Origin: Chara braunii
Lineage: Eukaryota > Streptophyta > Charophyceae > Charales > Characeae
Assembly (NCBI GenBank): GCA_003427395.1
Contig: BFEA01000400.1
Coordinates: forward strand, 382,701-421,979
Direction: 5' to 3'
Length of the DNA stretch: 39,279 bases
Made by a program: the position numbers and the translations under genes. Every line of letters begins with the position of its first letter. Position 1 is the stretch's first letter. Positions 21,086 through 32,079 of the stretch are shown piece by piece. The notes beneath the pieces are model-generated. The model had not been told where the DNA came from and searched no databases. It saw nothing but the letters and a program-made list of their open reading frames with translations.

Positions 21086-21685
21086 TCTAGGCTACCAGAG
21101 TAGCGCGGGGTCACTTGCCCGACCGAACAAAAAAAATAAAATAAAATCAAAATTTATTTTTTTAATTTTTATTTTAAATTTGGTAAAGAGTTTCGATGTG
21201 ACCTTGAGAGAAGTTGTTTTGTTTATTTTTTTTCATGACATCTTTTTTTTCAGATTTTTTTTTTTTTTTTTTTTTTGGACCTGCGCAGCATGACGAACGT
21301 GCTCGGGCCCTTTTCTGTTCGCATGAACGTATTCCCGCGTTCACGCGAACAGCTCACGAACATGTTCGGGCGAACTTTTTTTTTTTCGTAAAAAATAAAA
21401 AATAATGTTTTTGTTTTTTTCAGTTTTGGATTTTTAACTCAAGATTCGCTACGAATTTGAATATGACTCCAAGGCAAAAGTTGCTTGCATTGTTATTTTC
21501 CGTCACATTTTGTTTTTTGGCTGTGAACTGGTTTTTTTTTTTTTTTTTTTTTTTTTTTATATTCACGTTCGGAGGGTTTTGGACGCTTGTTCACGTTCGG
21601 AGGACGGTGTTACGTAGGCTTGGACCTTCCCAAGTCCTTGCACGTTCTGGCCACCCAGGACCAGGGCAGCCCAGCTGGTAGCCTA
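21086..21685 (+). mobile_element. hAT-like element, family D copy 1, inside family C
   Basis: Terminal inverted repeats CTAGGCTACCAG (21087-21098) and CTGGTAGCCTA (21675-21685). Flanks ACTTCTAG (21078-21085) and ACTTCTAC (21686-21693) form a 7/8 target duplication. The body carries CGATGTGACC and long A/T runs shared with 31374-31724. It is interrupted by family B copy 7. No ORF. Confidence 0.7.
21282..21618 (-). mobile_element. hAT-like MITE, family B copy 7, inside family D
   Basis: Starts TGCGCAGCATGACGAAC and ends GACGGTGTTACGTAG. Flanks TTTGGACC (21274-21281) and CTTGGACC (21619-21626) match at 7 of 8. The interior includes the family block GACTCCAAGGCAAAAGTTGC. It sits inside family D, which itself sits inside family C. 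Confidence 0.75.
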
Positions 21686-22091
21686 ACTTCTACCTCTATA
21701 AATGAGTATTCACCAAAATCTGTTTTTATTTCACATCTTTGAAGTTCGCCTTGTAGTCCTAAAAAAATGTCTTGTTTGAGGCTTTGAGCTTTGTTTTTTG
21801 CCAATCTACTGAGAATGACTTATAGTAATATAAGAGGATTTTACAAGGAAAAGTTTTCTTGCACAGTTTGGGAAACGTTTGACTTTTCACCTGTATTTTT
21901 GCATTCTTTATCGAAAAACAGTTAAAAACGTTTTTTTTTGTGTCAAAAATAATAGTTTGACTTTCACTTTTTCATTCTATAAAAAATGTGAGGTTTTGTC
22001 ATTTTGTTTGATTTTTACGAATCCAGTGTTAGACTTATATTGACATATTTCTCGGTAAGATCATGAATGTTCAATTTTGACAAGTTAATAC

Positions 22092-22412
22092 CTGTGTAGC
22101 ACACGAAACATGTTCGGAGTTTTTTCAAACATTCGAACATGTTCGGGTGTTCTTCCGAACGCCTCCCGAACGTGTTCGACCGAACATATGAAAAAAAAAC
22201 TTTTCTTTTTGGTTTTTGATTTTCAACTCGAGTTTGGCTACAAATTTGAGCATTACTATTTTACATAGCATATATTTTTTCCAGATTTTTTGAGGACTTA
22301 ATTTTTTTTTTTTTTTTTTTTTTTTTTCGCGTTCGGAGGGTTTTGACGCTCGTTCGCGTTCGGTCGCAGACATTTAGGTTCGGTCATCGAACCCGAACAT
22401 GATGCTACACAT
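22092..22412 (-). mobile_element. hAT-like MITE, family B copy 8, perfect 8-bp TSD
   Basis: 321 bp starting CTGTGTAGCACACGAAACAT and ending GAACATGATGCTACACAT, flanked by identical GTTAATAC (22084-22091 and 22413-22420). This is the clearest copy: ~10-bp TGTGTAGCA inverted termini, GAACATGTTCGG sub-terminal palindromes and a poly-T/AT-rich middle. The 8-bp duplication and short inverted termini place the family with hAT-type transposition. Confidence 0.85.
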
Positions 22413-22420
22413 GTTAATAC

Positions 22421-24092
22421 GTACAGTCCTTGAGTTATTTAACTACTGTGTTTTCCATAGTACATCTGCGTCAGATGTGGAACGATCACTTTATTTTTTT
22501 ATGAATTATCTAAAGTTATCTGAATATTTTTTTTAACCTTTACCCTTAGTTTCATTCCTTCAACGTTTGAAAGTGTATAACTATGCCTCTACTTTATAGT
22601 TTGGAGTCGTCCGATCAACAAAAAAAAATGACGATTAGACACTTCATGCCTATGTTCAACATGAGGAGTGAACAATGATTGCAATGTCAAACTTGAAACG
22701 TTTAGGAGAAGACAATCATGATAATTTTTCAAGGTTAGTACGAGTTTGCACCATGTGAAATTTAGAAGTTAGGTTCATTGACAAACAACGTTTATAATTT
22801 GATTGCAACTATTTACCTCATGAATGTTAGACATACTTTGAGAGTACGACTGATAACTTATGGGATGATACGTAGTCGATCGTCCAATATTTTGTTGAAC
22901 ATCAATCATGAAGTGCAATGATCGTTATGACAATCCAAAATGACGTAAGTTAGAGCTACAAGAGAGAGACTCCTTTGTAGTTAGTCCAGTTATTTCGAAC
23001 TATTTTCACTCTGAAATTTTGAATGGTTAGACATTCAATCCATAAGAACGATTTGCGGTTGCTTCTACGACATCCTAAGAAGCCACATGATGTATGAAAA
23101 ATATTTTTACATATGTAGACTATTTTATAAGATAATATGAAGTGGCAAGATAATTTTCTCAAAAACACATATGGGCTATTCTGAAAGGCTTAGGGGTGAA
23201 AGTGCATAAAATAAGGACTAATAGGAGGATCGAACTATTTAGCGTTCAACTTGGGCTATTATTAAAATGTGGTTCAACTATGATATAAGATAAGGTAAAA
23301 TATATAAGATGGTAAATATTCGTAGTATCTAGAATCTAACTTTCAGTACAAAATTATGGGGAAAAAAATAGAGTTAGGTTAATATGCAGGAAAAAAACAA
23401 CAATCATAAGATATTTTTTGGTCCCATCTACATTTGGCATGTAATAAAAAACTATAGAGCGGAGTATCTTATCGTTGGATATCTCGCCCGGATGTTGTGT
23501 GCCAGACGTCTTGGAACCCCAGTTGCCTAGGATTCGAGACTTCAGATTTAAAAAAAATATGGAGGGCTACATGTCTGCGAACACACAATACCCTATGCGC
23601 TTGTTGTTGGGATTCCCAATGGAAAACCTGAGCCCATTTGGAGATAAAAAAAAAATTCAGCCTCTAAAAGTTGCAATATGTATAACATTAGTTGCATCTG
23701 CAACAATTATTATAAGTACTACTACAATAGTTATTGTTGCAATGATGCAAGCGACTGTTGTAGATACTACTGCAACAACGATTGATGCGGTACCTAAAAC
23801 AACACTTGCAACATATTTGTTGTAGATACTTTTGCAGCAAGACCTGCAACTGCTGCATCATGATGCACTATTACCATATCTGTTACAAGTTACAACAACT
23901 TACTATAAAGATAAAATTTGTTCATCTTAACTTAAACGTGCTTTGTCGTTTCCAATACAAACTATACAACGAGATTAGGTTACCCCGATAAGATCACTAA
24001 GAAGTCGTGGAATGAGAAGGTTACATTTTATAGATCAAAGCTCCGCAATGTTTGCCGCCAACTTGACAAACTTTGCCAAGCACAAGAAGAAG
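22421..24092. other. no gene seen; GTTGCA/CAACA low-complexity patch
   Basis: Mostly AT-rich, stop-dense sequence. Between about 23670 and 23900 the DNA is crowded with GTTGCA, GCAACA and TGTTGTAGATACT words (the last twice, near 23756 and 23819). An open frame there (23475-23825) is Thr/Ala/Val-rich because of this repetition and is not a convincing gene. Confidence 0.45.
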
Positions 24093-24241
24093 NNNNNNNN
24101 NNNNNNNNNNNNNNNNNNNNNNNNNNNNNNNNNNNNNNNNNNNNNNNNNNNNNNNNNNNNNNNNNNNNNNNNNNNNNNNNNNNNNNNNNNNNNNNNNNNN
24201 NNNNNNNNNNNNNNNNNNNNNNNNNNNNNNNNNNNNNNNNN
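24093..24241. other. assembly gap (149 N)
   Basis: A run of 149 undetermined bases. Contiguity, distance and orientation across it are unknown. Confidence 0.99.
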
Positions 24242-24506
24242 AAGTATCGATAAAGCTAGCCATATAGGGCTAATGATGGACGCTGCTGTAATTTCAATAT
24301 ATCAAGCAAAAATATGAAGAAAAGTTCAAGGAAATCGCGGACAAGCAAATGGTATCTATTGTTCAGCTCATGCTCCATTGGTGATCCATAAAAAAACTTT
24401 CATCTAGGTAGTGGTGGTTAGACAATTTGTTTCTTCGAGCCGCAACTGCCGGTCCTTTTCCGAAATCTTTGCTCAAACACATTCAATAGGCGAATGGTAA
24501 GATGTA

Positions 24507-24534
24507 TTAGGTCTTGAAGAATCACAAGACCTAA
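24507..24534. repeat. perfect 10-bp hairpin
   Basis: TTAGGTCTTG and CAAGACCTAA are perfect inverted repeats separated by 8 nt. No T-tract follows that would make it a transcription terminator. Confidence 0.6.
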
Positions 24535-24660
24535 AAACCAAGGAAAACCAGACTCATCTCAACCGGGAAGGGTTGTCATGCGGGGATCCCCAACTGGAAT
24601 CCGGGGTCCCTGGCCCCACCTCCGAACATCCAGCGCGAGGTTGGACGACCCCTAGATTAG

Positions 24661-24693
24661 GGAGTGGTGACCCCCGGTCCTCGTCACCACTCC
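24661..24693. repeat. perfect 11-bp hairpin
   Basis: GGAGTGGTGAC (24661-24671) and GTCACCACTCC (24683-24693) pair perfectly around an 11-nt loop. It lies downstream of GGGGATCCCC near 24578 and the 24507 hairpin, so three palindromic motifs lie within ~190 bp. Sequence 24242-25233 otherwise shows no gene. Confidence 0.6.
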
Positions 24694-25230
24694 TCGTTTG
24701 CGCCTAAGTGTGTGCGCCTAAATTTCGTTAGGCTTTTCAATTTCAAAGTTTTCGTAGGAATTATGCACTACTTTCACTAGCACATTGCATAGCTGTTTGT
24801 GCTCCTTTTCCTTTTTACACATTGGTCTTCCCCGCGCTCACGTCGACATGCAATCATTTGAGCGCCTTCTTCCTACTTATTCCCGAGTTTTCAATAATTG
24901 TGATTGTCTTCTTCTCCCTCCTGTATCCTCCCTCGCTCCGTCCCAATTCCACCGGATCTTGGTCTTTGCCCATAGATCCCACACCATCTTTCGTAACTTC
25001 CTTTCCCGCCTTCGCTACAACCTTGGGACAATCTTGGTGAGCAGACGTTGCTGTAGAGATCGGATCACTGTGTCTGTGTGGGGTGATTGATCTGATCTAT
25101 AACACTGGGTCTGCAAATCGACCAATTAGTACGGACCCTTTCTGACTTTGCGATAGACTCCCTAACCTCTCTACCTTTTTTCCCTTTGCATATATCCTTG
25201 GTTTCGCACCTTCGTAACTAGAAATCACGA

Positions 25231-25233
<3 letters not shown>

Positions 25234-25286
<53 letters not shown>
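25234..25286. repeat. (CT)n microsatellite
   Basis: Uninterrupted CT run of about 26 units. The DNA from 25287 to 26320 is mixed-composition with no recognisable gene. Confidence 0.95.
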
Positions 25287-25290
<4 letters not shown>

Positions 25291-26321
25291 TGCTAAGCGG
25301 GTTGAACAATCTCAAGAGGTCGATAGTGGCGCTGCGGGATCACATCAAGTTCAACTTGGTGCATGGTTTGCAGAACTTGGGCGGATCAATGCAAGGGTTG
25401 GATCGATGGAGTAACGATTGCTATGAGCAGTCACTAGGTGTGCGACGATAGATTATTTATGCTCGAGCGATGGTGCCGTGGTGGTGGATTTTGGTGGCAA
25501 TGTCACATGTGTGAGAGTGGGGTAATTTGCTTGCCCTGGTTGTTTTTGTATCATCTTTTGAGTGAAGAGTAGGCATGGTGAGAATGTCATTTCTTCTCTT
25601 AAATCCTATGTGGATCTTTATCTCTCGTCTTGCTTATCCCTTCCTTGCATGGACTTTATCAATATGTATACGTGTGATTCTCTTACCAGAATGGATGTAT
25701 GAAATCCCGGTTTCATCTCTTATGTATGGTTCGCTGAATGAGAAGACGGGAGAAACCTTCTTCAGGTCTTGAATCTCTTGCGAGCTTGCACCCTTTACCC
25801 CATGGACACAATTCGACTATGGACAGGCCCATCCTCTAATGATAGGACAACAACAAAAAACTGCCTTCTTTATCAAATTGTGTGGAGGGGGGCATAATGC
25901 TACTGGGAGTGCTGCGCCCGATTTGGGCCATTTGCGTCACAGGCAATATCACATAGGCAGGCTAAAATGATGGGGCAAGGTGGCAATAGTGACCGTCTCC
26001 TCTGCAAACCTTGCACTTAGCGCACGAGCGGGTAATGAAGGCGCTGGACCGCACCAGGTCACAGGGTGACGTGGTAGACAGTCTGACTCATGGTAGGAAC
26101 GACGCGATGGGGATCACCATCGTGCCGATTTGTCCTATGCGAGTTCCACGTTCACTTCATTGTCGCTGTGTCCTTGCACATGGTATATGGCCTCGAAGGC
26201 GTTGGCTATGTCGACACAATGACGTCTATGGAGTACGATGGAGCCAGTCCTCGGTAAACCGAAGTGCGAGGGCAGATGTGACTGCTATTATAAGACAATA
26301 GTACGAGTTGGAAGATTATCA

Positions 26322-27056
26322 GAGCGCTATTCATCATCATCTGGGTGTTGTCCATCATGATCATCTGGACGTGGATCATCAGGGGCATTGCTCGTCATCA
26401 GGGTGTTCAAGTTTGTTCGTCATCAAGAGTGTTGCTCGACACCAGATTAAGCATCATCACTGTGCAGTCATCATCATTAGGCTTTTGTCTATAAGGGGTG
26501 TTGCTCATTAGGGTAAAGTTCATCATCAACATCATGGGGGGTGATGCTTGCCATCATCAGCAATGCGTTGCTCGTTATCATCAAATTGAATATGTTGTCA
26601 GTCATCATCATTAAGGCGTTGTTGACCAGCGGTGCCACTGCTCATTGTTATCATCATCATCATCACATCATTAGTGCGCAACTCGTCATCATCATCAAGG
26701 TGCAGACCATAATCTTCAGGAGGACGTTGTTCGACATCAGCAAAGGCGCTCGTCATCAAGGTGTTGGTGTTGCTCGTCACTATCATCATTATCATCAATT
26801 GTCTTTAAAGAGTGCCGTTGGCGTTGTCCGTCATTTGCATCATCATTTCTCATCGTTATAATCATCATCACCATTAAGTTATCATAGGGCACTATTGGTG
26901 TTGCCAGTCATTATCATCATCATCATTAGTTCAACATCATGGGACACTGTTCTTCAGGGGGCTGGTTGTCATTATTTTCATCATCATCAGGTGAGTTGTT
27001 CATCATCATCCTCATCATCCTCATCATCGTCCTTAGGGCGCTATTCATCATCATCA
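26322..27056 (+). repeat. degenerate ATC-based minisatellite
   Basis: About 730 bp of irregular units built from (ATC)2-4 blocks spaced by variants of AGGGYGTTGYTCGTC. Spacing varies roughly 25-50 bp. Translation gives His-rich or Asp/Met-rich low-complexity peptides on the two strands, which are artefacts of the repeat. Confidence 0.8.
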
Positions 27057-27229
27057 ACATTTCCTAAAATTCTTGTCTCCCCTAGTCCCTATCGTAAATT
27101 TTCGATTCTCCAATTCATATCTTATGCATTTTATTTCTTACATTCCTTATTTCTTTTTATCCACGATTCATTTCTGACTCTCTTTTGGGTGTGTCAATCA
27201 GTTATTTTTGTTGAGGTGCGAGGTTCGGT

Positions 27230-28055
27230 GTTTCAGGAGGAGAGATATACTCTACAGGGGTTTCACAAGGTGGGAGGTGATGCCCTGGAGGGAGTGAGGG
27301 CATATTTTGAGGGATGCTCTATTATGGGGTTGGGACATGGGACAAGCCGTTGACTAAGTCACTTAAGTACACTTTGGGTGTGAGGGCATATTTTGGGGGA
27401 TGCTCTATTCTGGGGATCATATATGCCACTAGAGGCAGAAAGGGACAAGCGGTCGACTTACACTTTGGATGGAACTAGATGCCTTAGTGGGAGTAGAGGA
27501 AGAAACCTCCGAGGAAGTGGGTTTGTCCTAAGTTGGGGTCGATAAGGAGTGCTTGTGATGAGGGCAACCGTTTTCGGTGGAGTCGGTAGAGGGACAGGGG
27601 ACGAGGAGGGAAATAGTTCACATCAACACTCAAAATTTTGATTCTTCTCTTGTGTGTAAATGAATTATTCCCGGTGCGGTGGTGGCTTGGTTCTGACGGG
27701 AAAAACTGCACTCTGCAGGGGCTTTATAAGGAGGGGGGTGATTGCCCTGGAGGGAGTGGAGGCAGATTTCGGGGGATGCCCTATTTTGGGGTTGTGGGAG
27801 ATGTATTGGCCGACATCATATCCTAGCGGTGGCAGATAAGGGGCGAGGGGTTGTTAGAGGCATGTATTATGTGAGAACTGGATACCTACACGTGAGTAGG
27901 GGGGTGGAAACGGGTTTGTCCCAAGTTGGGGCCGATGAGGAATGTTCGCGATTAGGACGACCCTTTTTCGTGGACGCAGCGGAGGGGCAGACGGAGAAGG
28001 AAGGGGGGGGGGAGGGGTGTTGATCAATATCCTTTGCTCATACTTGGTCGGGATT
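27230..28055 (+). repeat. diverged tandem duplication (~460-bp period)
   Basis: Unit 1 (about 27230-27655) and unit 2 (about 27690-28055) share CCCTGGAGGGAGTG, GGGATGCYCTATT, GGGTTTGTCC and AAGTTGGGG in order. Unit 1 carries an extra internal duplication of the GAGGGCATATTTTG segment (near 27293 and 27383), explaining a shift of ~70 bp. No conserved reading frame survives between the units. Confidence 0.65.
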
Positions 28056-28466
28056 TTCTTTGTTTTTTATGAAATGTCCAAACAAGCACCCAAGAATCTC
28101 TGAGGACTTTGAGTTTTTTTGGCAGTTTGTTCGAAGGTCCATCGCACTATCGGAATTAGACTTTTATATTCAAGATCCGTGGTTGTTCGATGCCAGAACG
28201 ACGCCGGTTGGAGTCAGGGTGATGCCCTATAACGGTGTAACCTCCCAAAGGCGGGGGCATAACGCTTGTAGAGAGATCAAGGGATACTAAGTGGGGTGCA
28301 TTCTAAGGGACAACTGACATAGACGACACTAGCCAGAGCTAGAGTGAGTCGTGTTGCTCTGTAACCTTGCAGTTAGGGCATGAGGCCTGGATGAGTTTGT
28401 GAGAGAATAAGTCAGTTTTAGTAAGTTTTGTTAGGAATCTGATATGTTGGAAAATCCTTAATAGGT
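28056..28466. other. no gene seen
   Basis: A 76-codon frame at 28060-28290 has no recognisable family. CTGTAACCTTGCAGTTAGGG (from about 28360) resembles CTGCAAACCTTGCACTTAGC near 26000, a weak hint of another dispersed repeat. Confidence 0.4.
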
Positions 28467-28470
28467 ACTT

Positions 28471-29405
28471 AATATAGGATTCGTGAAAACCTAACAAAAC
28501 AAATTGTTAGGTTTGCACGAAATCTATTCAAGATTATGATAGTACGTTTTTTAGGTCTCCTCCAGGAACAAAATTCTACGTAAAGTGAAACATCCGCAAA
28601 AAAAAAAAAAAAAAATTAATTTTTCTGAACTACTGGAGGGGGCGAGGAAAAAAACGGGTTTTTTCATAGAAAATCATGACCTGGTGAAGCACCGTAGGTT
28701 CAAGAACTGAAATATCCTTATTGTTTGTTATCCAAAAAAATTGTGTTTATGGTTCTATAAGATGTGTAGCACGATGAATTTATTCTGGGGTTTTCCGAAC
28801 GCGCAAACATATTTTCCTATTCGTGAATACGTTCGCTTGAATATGGTTTCCCATACATGGGCGAATATACGATTTTTTATTGTTTGTTAAACTTTGTTTT
28901 AATGTTTTTCTCTATATTTTTATTTTAAACTCGTGTTTGGCTAAGAATTTCAAGGTGTCTCCGAGGCAAAAGTTGTTTGTATTCTTATTTTAAATGACAT
29001 ATATTTTTTGATAAGGGTTTTATTGTTAAGTTCAAAAGTGATTTATAGTCCTATAAATTATTTTGTACAGAGCTTGACTTTTACCTAACTGCGAAAACCG
29101 ACACGTTTTTTTTTACATCTTTCAAGTTTACCTTGTCATCCTTAAAAGTTCACATGTTTGAACTCTGTTTTTTTGCCAATCTACTGAGAATGACTTGTAG
29201 TCATATAAAAGCATTTTGCAAGGAAGGGTTTTCTTGCACATTTTGAGGAACGCTAGACTTTTCACCTGGTTTTTTGACTCCTTTATCGCATAACGATTAA
29301 AAGCATTTTTTTTTGTGTAAAAAATAACAGTTTGAATTTTACTTTTTCATTCTTTAAAAAATGTTAGGTTTTCTCCGATTATGAGGTTTTCACGAATCCC
29401 CTGTT
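28471..29405 (+). mobile_element. TIR DNA element, family C copy 2
   Basis: 935 bp starting AATATAGGATTCGTGAAAAC and ending TTCACGAATCCCCTGTT. The termini share GGATTCGTGAAAACCT in inverted orientation. Flanks ACTT/ACTT (28467-28470 and 29406-29409) are an exact 4-bp duplication, as with AGAC in copy 1. It lacks the nested B and D insertions of copy 1. Between about 28762 and 29010 it carries a partial family B sequence, also present in copy 1, so the fragment was acquired before the family spread. Confidence 0.8.
28762..29010 (-). mobile_element. family B fragment captured in family C
   Basis: ATGTGTAGCACGATGAA starts the fragment and TCTCCGAGGCAAAAGTTG marks the family B middle. The other B terminus is missing. 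The same truncated fragment occupies 20417-20608 of family C copy 1. Confidence 0.6.
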
Positions 29406-29690
29406 ACTTGAGTTCTTGGAAAATTATTGTGGATTTTAGGAGGTGTTCAACAATCGTAAAAGAAAAGGATTCATAGTTTCTCTCATCATCAGTCTCAAAA
29501 TTGAGATGCTTATTGATGATCATGCAGGATACTGTCAAACCCAAGTTGGGTGATGGGCCCGAAACCCAATTTGTTGATAAATGTTTGCACATGTCTTCAA
29601 GTTGGGTGCTGGGCCTGGTTCGCGGTACGTGCTGCTCCCCATGAATAGAATGGAGCATGTTTTTCAAAGAAAAAGAAAAAAACGTATGGT

Positions 29691-29694
29691 TCTT

Positions 29695-29732
<38 letters not shown>

Positions 29733-29757
29733 TCTCTTTCTCTCTCTCTCTCCCTCT
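29691..29757. repeat. (CT)n microsatellite with TTTC interruptions
   Basis: CT repeats interrupted by TTTC. Sequence 29758-30434 holds no recognisable gene. Confidence 0.9.
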
Positions 29758-30442
29758 TTGAACTCCGAATGAGAAAATAATGTGCTTTCGTCACTAGGTG
29801 AATGAATAGATATGTACGCATCAAACTCTTGTTACACCCTTGCGCTTGCAAGAGGCATGTAACGAATGATTGTTCTTCTGTGGATGACTGTTTCGTTTTC
29901 AGTGATCTTATCATTTTGATTTCACATATTAAGTGTTTTCTTTGTGAATGGATGCATCTTCTTCTTTGCATTGTAGAGAATGTCTTGTTTTTCGATAAGT
30001 ATTAAGCAGAATTTGATCTTTGATGTTCGGAAGCTCTATGTCTGATTAGACGAGTAGCTAGGATTTTGTAGTTGTATTGCTGAGCTGGACTATAGGACGA
30101 TGTTATCGTACTCACTCTAATTTCGTATGGATAGGTGTGGGCTGTATGACATATGCGAATTGATTCAAGTCTTGATGCCGATTTCACATGTAATGAGGAA
30201 AGATAATGTGTCTGTGACTGAGACGTACGTAAAGGCTGCGGCGTGGATCTGTTAACCTTACGACTATCCAGATAATTGGCATTGCTCTGTTTTCATTCAT
30301 TCTGGTTTAAATTGTGATTGTGGACATTGTCTTTCCACCTATTTTTCTTTCAAATAGGTCTCTGTCATCCCATAGTCGACGCCACATTGGCCCCACACTT
30401 TGTGCTCGGATTGCCGACGAAGCGAGAACTTGAGGGCAAGAG

Positions 30443-30695
30443 CTGTGTAGCACACCGAACATGTTCGATGCCGCACCGAGCAGCCAAACATGTTCGGACG
30501 CTCATCCGAGCAGGAAACAAACATGTTCGGCCGAGCGCAAATTAGGGGGGTGCCGAGCACGTCCTTGTGTGTGTGTGTGGTGTGTGGAGTGTGTGTGGGG
30601 TGTGTGTGGGGTGTATGTGTGTGTGTGTGTGGGGGGGGGTATGTGTGTGTGTATGTTCAGGACTGATGAGCAATGCCCCCAGGGCCCCCCAACCC

Positions 30696-30742
<47 letters not shown>

Positions 30743-30828
30743 TCGGGCTAGGTTAATTTTGGGCCACGTTCGGGCTTGGTACCGAGCGTTCGGGTTCAAT
30801 GACCGAGCCCAAACACAATGCTACGCAG
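30443..30828 (-). mobile_element. hAT-like MITE, family B copy 9
   Basis: Starts CTGTGTAGCACACCGAACAT and ends CACAATGCTACGCAG, with flanks GGCAAGAG (30435-30442) and GGCGAGAG (30829-30836) matching at 7 of 8. The middle is replaced or expanded by a GT-rich tract and a TA microsatellite rather than the usual poly-T. Confidence 0.8.
30565..30738. repeat. (GT)n-like tract and (TA)n microsatellite
   Basis: Degenerate GTGTGTGGGGTGTG repeats at 30565-30652 and an uninterrupted (TA)n at 30697-30738, both inside family B copy 9. Confidence 0.9.
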
Positions 30829-31373
30829 GGCGAGAGGATTGGACTACGTGCCACGTGGAGAGTTGAAAATAGCAGAAAGATCTGAGTGCCTGCACATTTC
30901 AGATTCTAATTCCGAACTTTGCGAGAGGCATTGTTGAGCTCCTGCTTGGATCAGAGATCCCACTAATACAGTGGCTACCTTCCTGCCTGAAAGAGATATC
31001 GCTAGGCCGGACATAGAGGGTTTTGGTTTTTGAACTTGAAAGACTGTTGTATTTTTTTACGTAGTGCGAGTGCGTGCATGGAGGTTTCATGACCTTAGTC
31101 CCCATCGCTCTATGTATCAGCCCTGGTCATAACAGGGGGGTTCCAACTGAATGGGGGGTGACCAGGGCGGCCATGGTTTTGCTGGGACCTCCCCCCATTT
31201 CTTTTGGGGGGGGGCAAATAACGGAAAAAGTAAAAAAAAGAAAAAGAAAATATGGGATTGTGAAACTTGTGGGGATTTTTTTTTTTTTAGTAAGACTTGT
31301 GGGGATTTTTGTGCTCTACAACCTCATTTTTCTTCTTAAATTTGTTTATTTTTATTTAAAAAAAATAAAAAAC

Positions 31374-31724
31374 CTAGGCTACCAGAGTGGCCCGAGACCA
31401 CTTGCCCAGCCGGGCCAAAAAAAAAAAAAAAAAAAAAAAAAACCATTTTCATTTTAAATTTGGTAAATATTTTTTTTTCTTTTTTTTTTGAAGGATAATT
31501 CTTTTAAGCCCAACCAATTCATTTACCTGTCGAATCTGGACAGGACGGCCTTTCAGACCTTCGTAAAGAATTCCGATGTGACCCTGAGGAAAAAGTTGTT
31601 CAGATTATTTTTCTGCATAACATAATTTTTTTTTTTTTTTTTTTTTTTGGGGCATGCCCGAGTCCCCGCATGGCCGGGCCGCCCAGGAAAATTAGGGATC
31701 CGGATGGCCCTACTGGTAGCCTAG
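31374..31724 (+). mobile_element. hAT-like element, family D copy 2
   Basis: CTAGGCTACCAG (31374-31385) and CTGGTAGCCTAG (31713-31724) are perfect 12-bp inverted termini. Shared with copy 1 are the CACTTGCCC block, AAATTTGGTAAA and CGATGTGACC. Homopolymer A and T tracts dominate. No clear target duplication is visible here. The DNA either side (30837-31373 and 31725-32079) has no gene. Confidence 0.7.
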
Positions 31725-32079
31725 TATAATTTAAACTGAAAAATACAAATTAAACCCCCCCCCCCCCCAAAAAAAACCCCGAATTTTTTTAGTATCTCAA
31801 TTGCTTTTGATAGGTGGCTTGATGGAGATGTCCCCGATGCTTTTTTTTTTTTTTTAAATTGACCGCAGATCCTTTAGGAAAAATGAAAAAACAAGAAAAA
31901 AAAACAGGCCCGTTGAAGCGGGTCTGGCCCATGGGGGCAAGGGGTGGTGGTGGGGGAGGGGAGCAACATATGCTCCGTGTTGTCATTTAAGATAAAGGTA
32001 TGCTGTTTTCTGAAACACCAAGGCTAGGCGGAACTCAGACTAGTCATAACGACTTATATCCCTACCCTACCCTAGAGGA

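Larger units (their letters stand above)
20128..22030 (+). mobile_element. TIR DNA element, family C copy 1, with nested insertions
   Basis: Begins AACATAGGATTTGTGAAAAC and ends TTTACGAATCCAGTGTT, an imperfect terminal inverted repeat (GGATTCGTGAAAACCT core). AGAC is duplicated on both sides (20124-20127 and 22031-22034). It aligns with 28471-29405. Removing family B copy 6 and family D copy 1 with their 8-bp duplications leaves ~942 bp versus 935 bp in copy 2, confirming the nesting. No ORF of note: non-autonomous. A 4-bp duplication suggests Sola, CMC/Chapaev or Ginger-type machinery. Confidence 0.75.

Noticed and set aside
23475-23825. 116-codon Thr/Ala/Val-rich frame resembling a membrane protein
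   Set aside because: It begins at a TTG, lies in GTTGCA/CAACA low-complexity DNA and has no family resemblance.
26011-27353. His-, Ser- and Met/Asp-rich open frames as genes
   Set aside because: They are translations of the ATC minisatellite and lack any domain.
30658-30700. Second hammerhead candidate (ACTGATGAGC near 30661)
   Set aside because: No stem II and no GAAA follow. Only the CTGATGAG word is shared.
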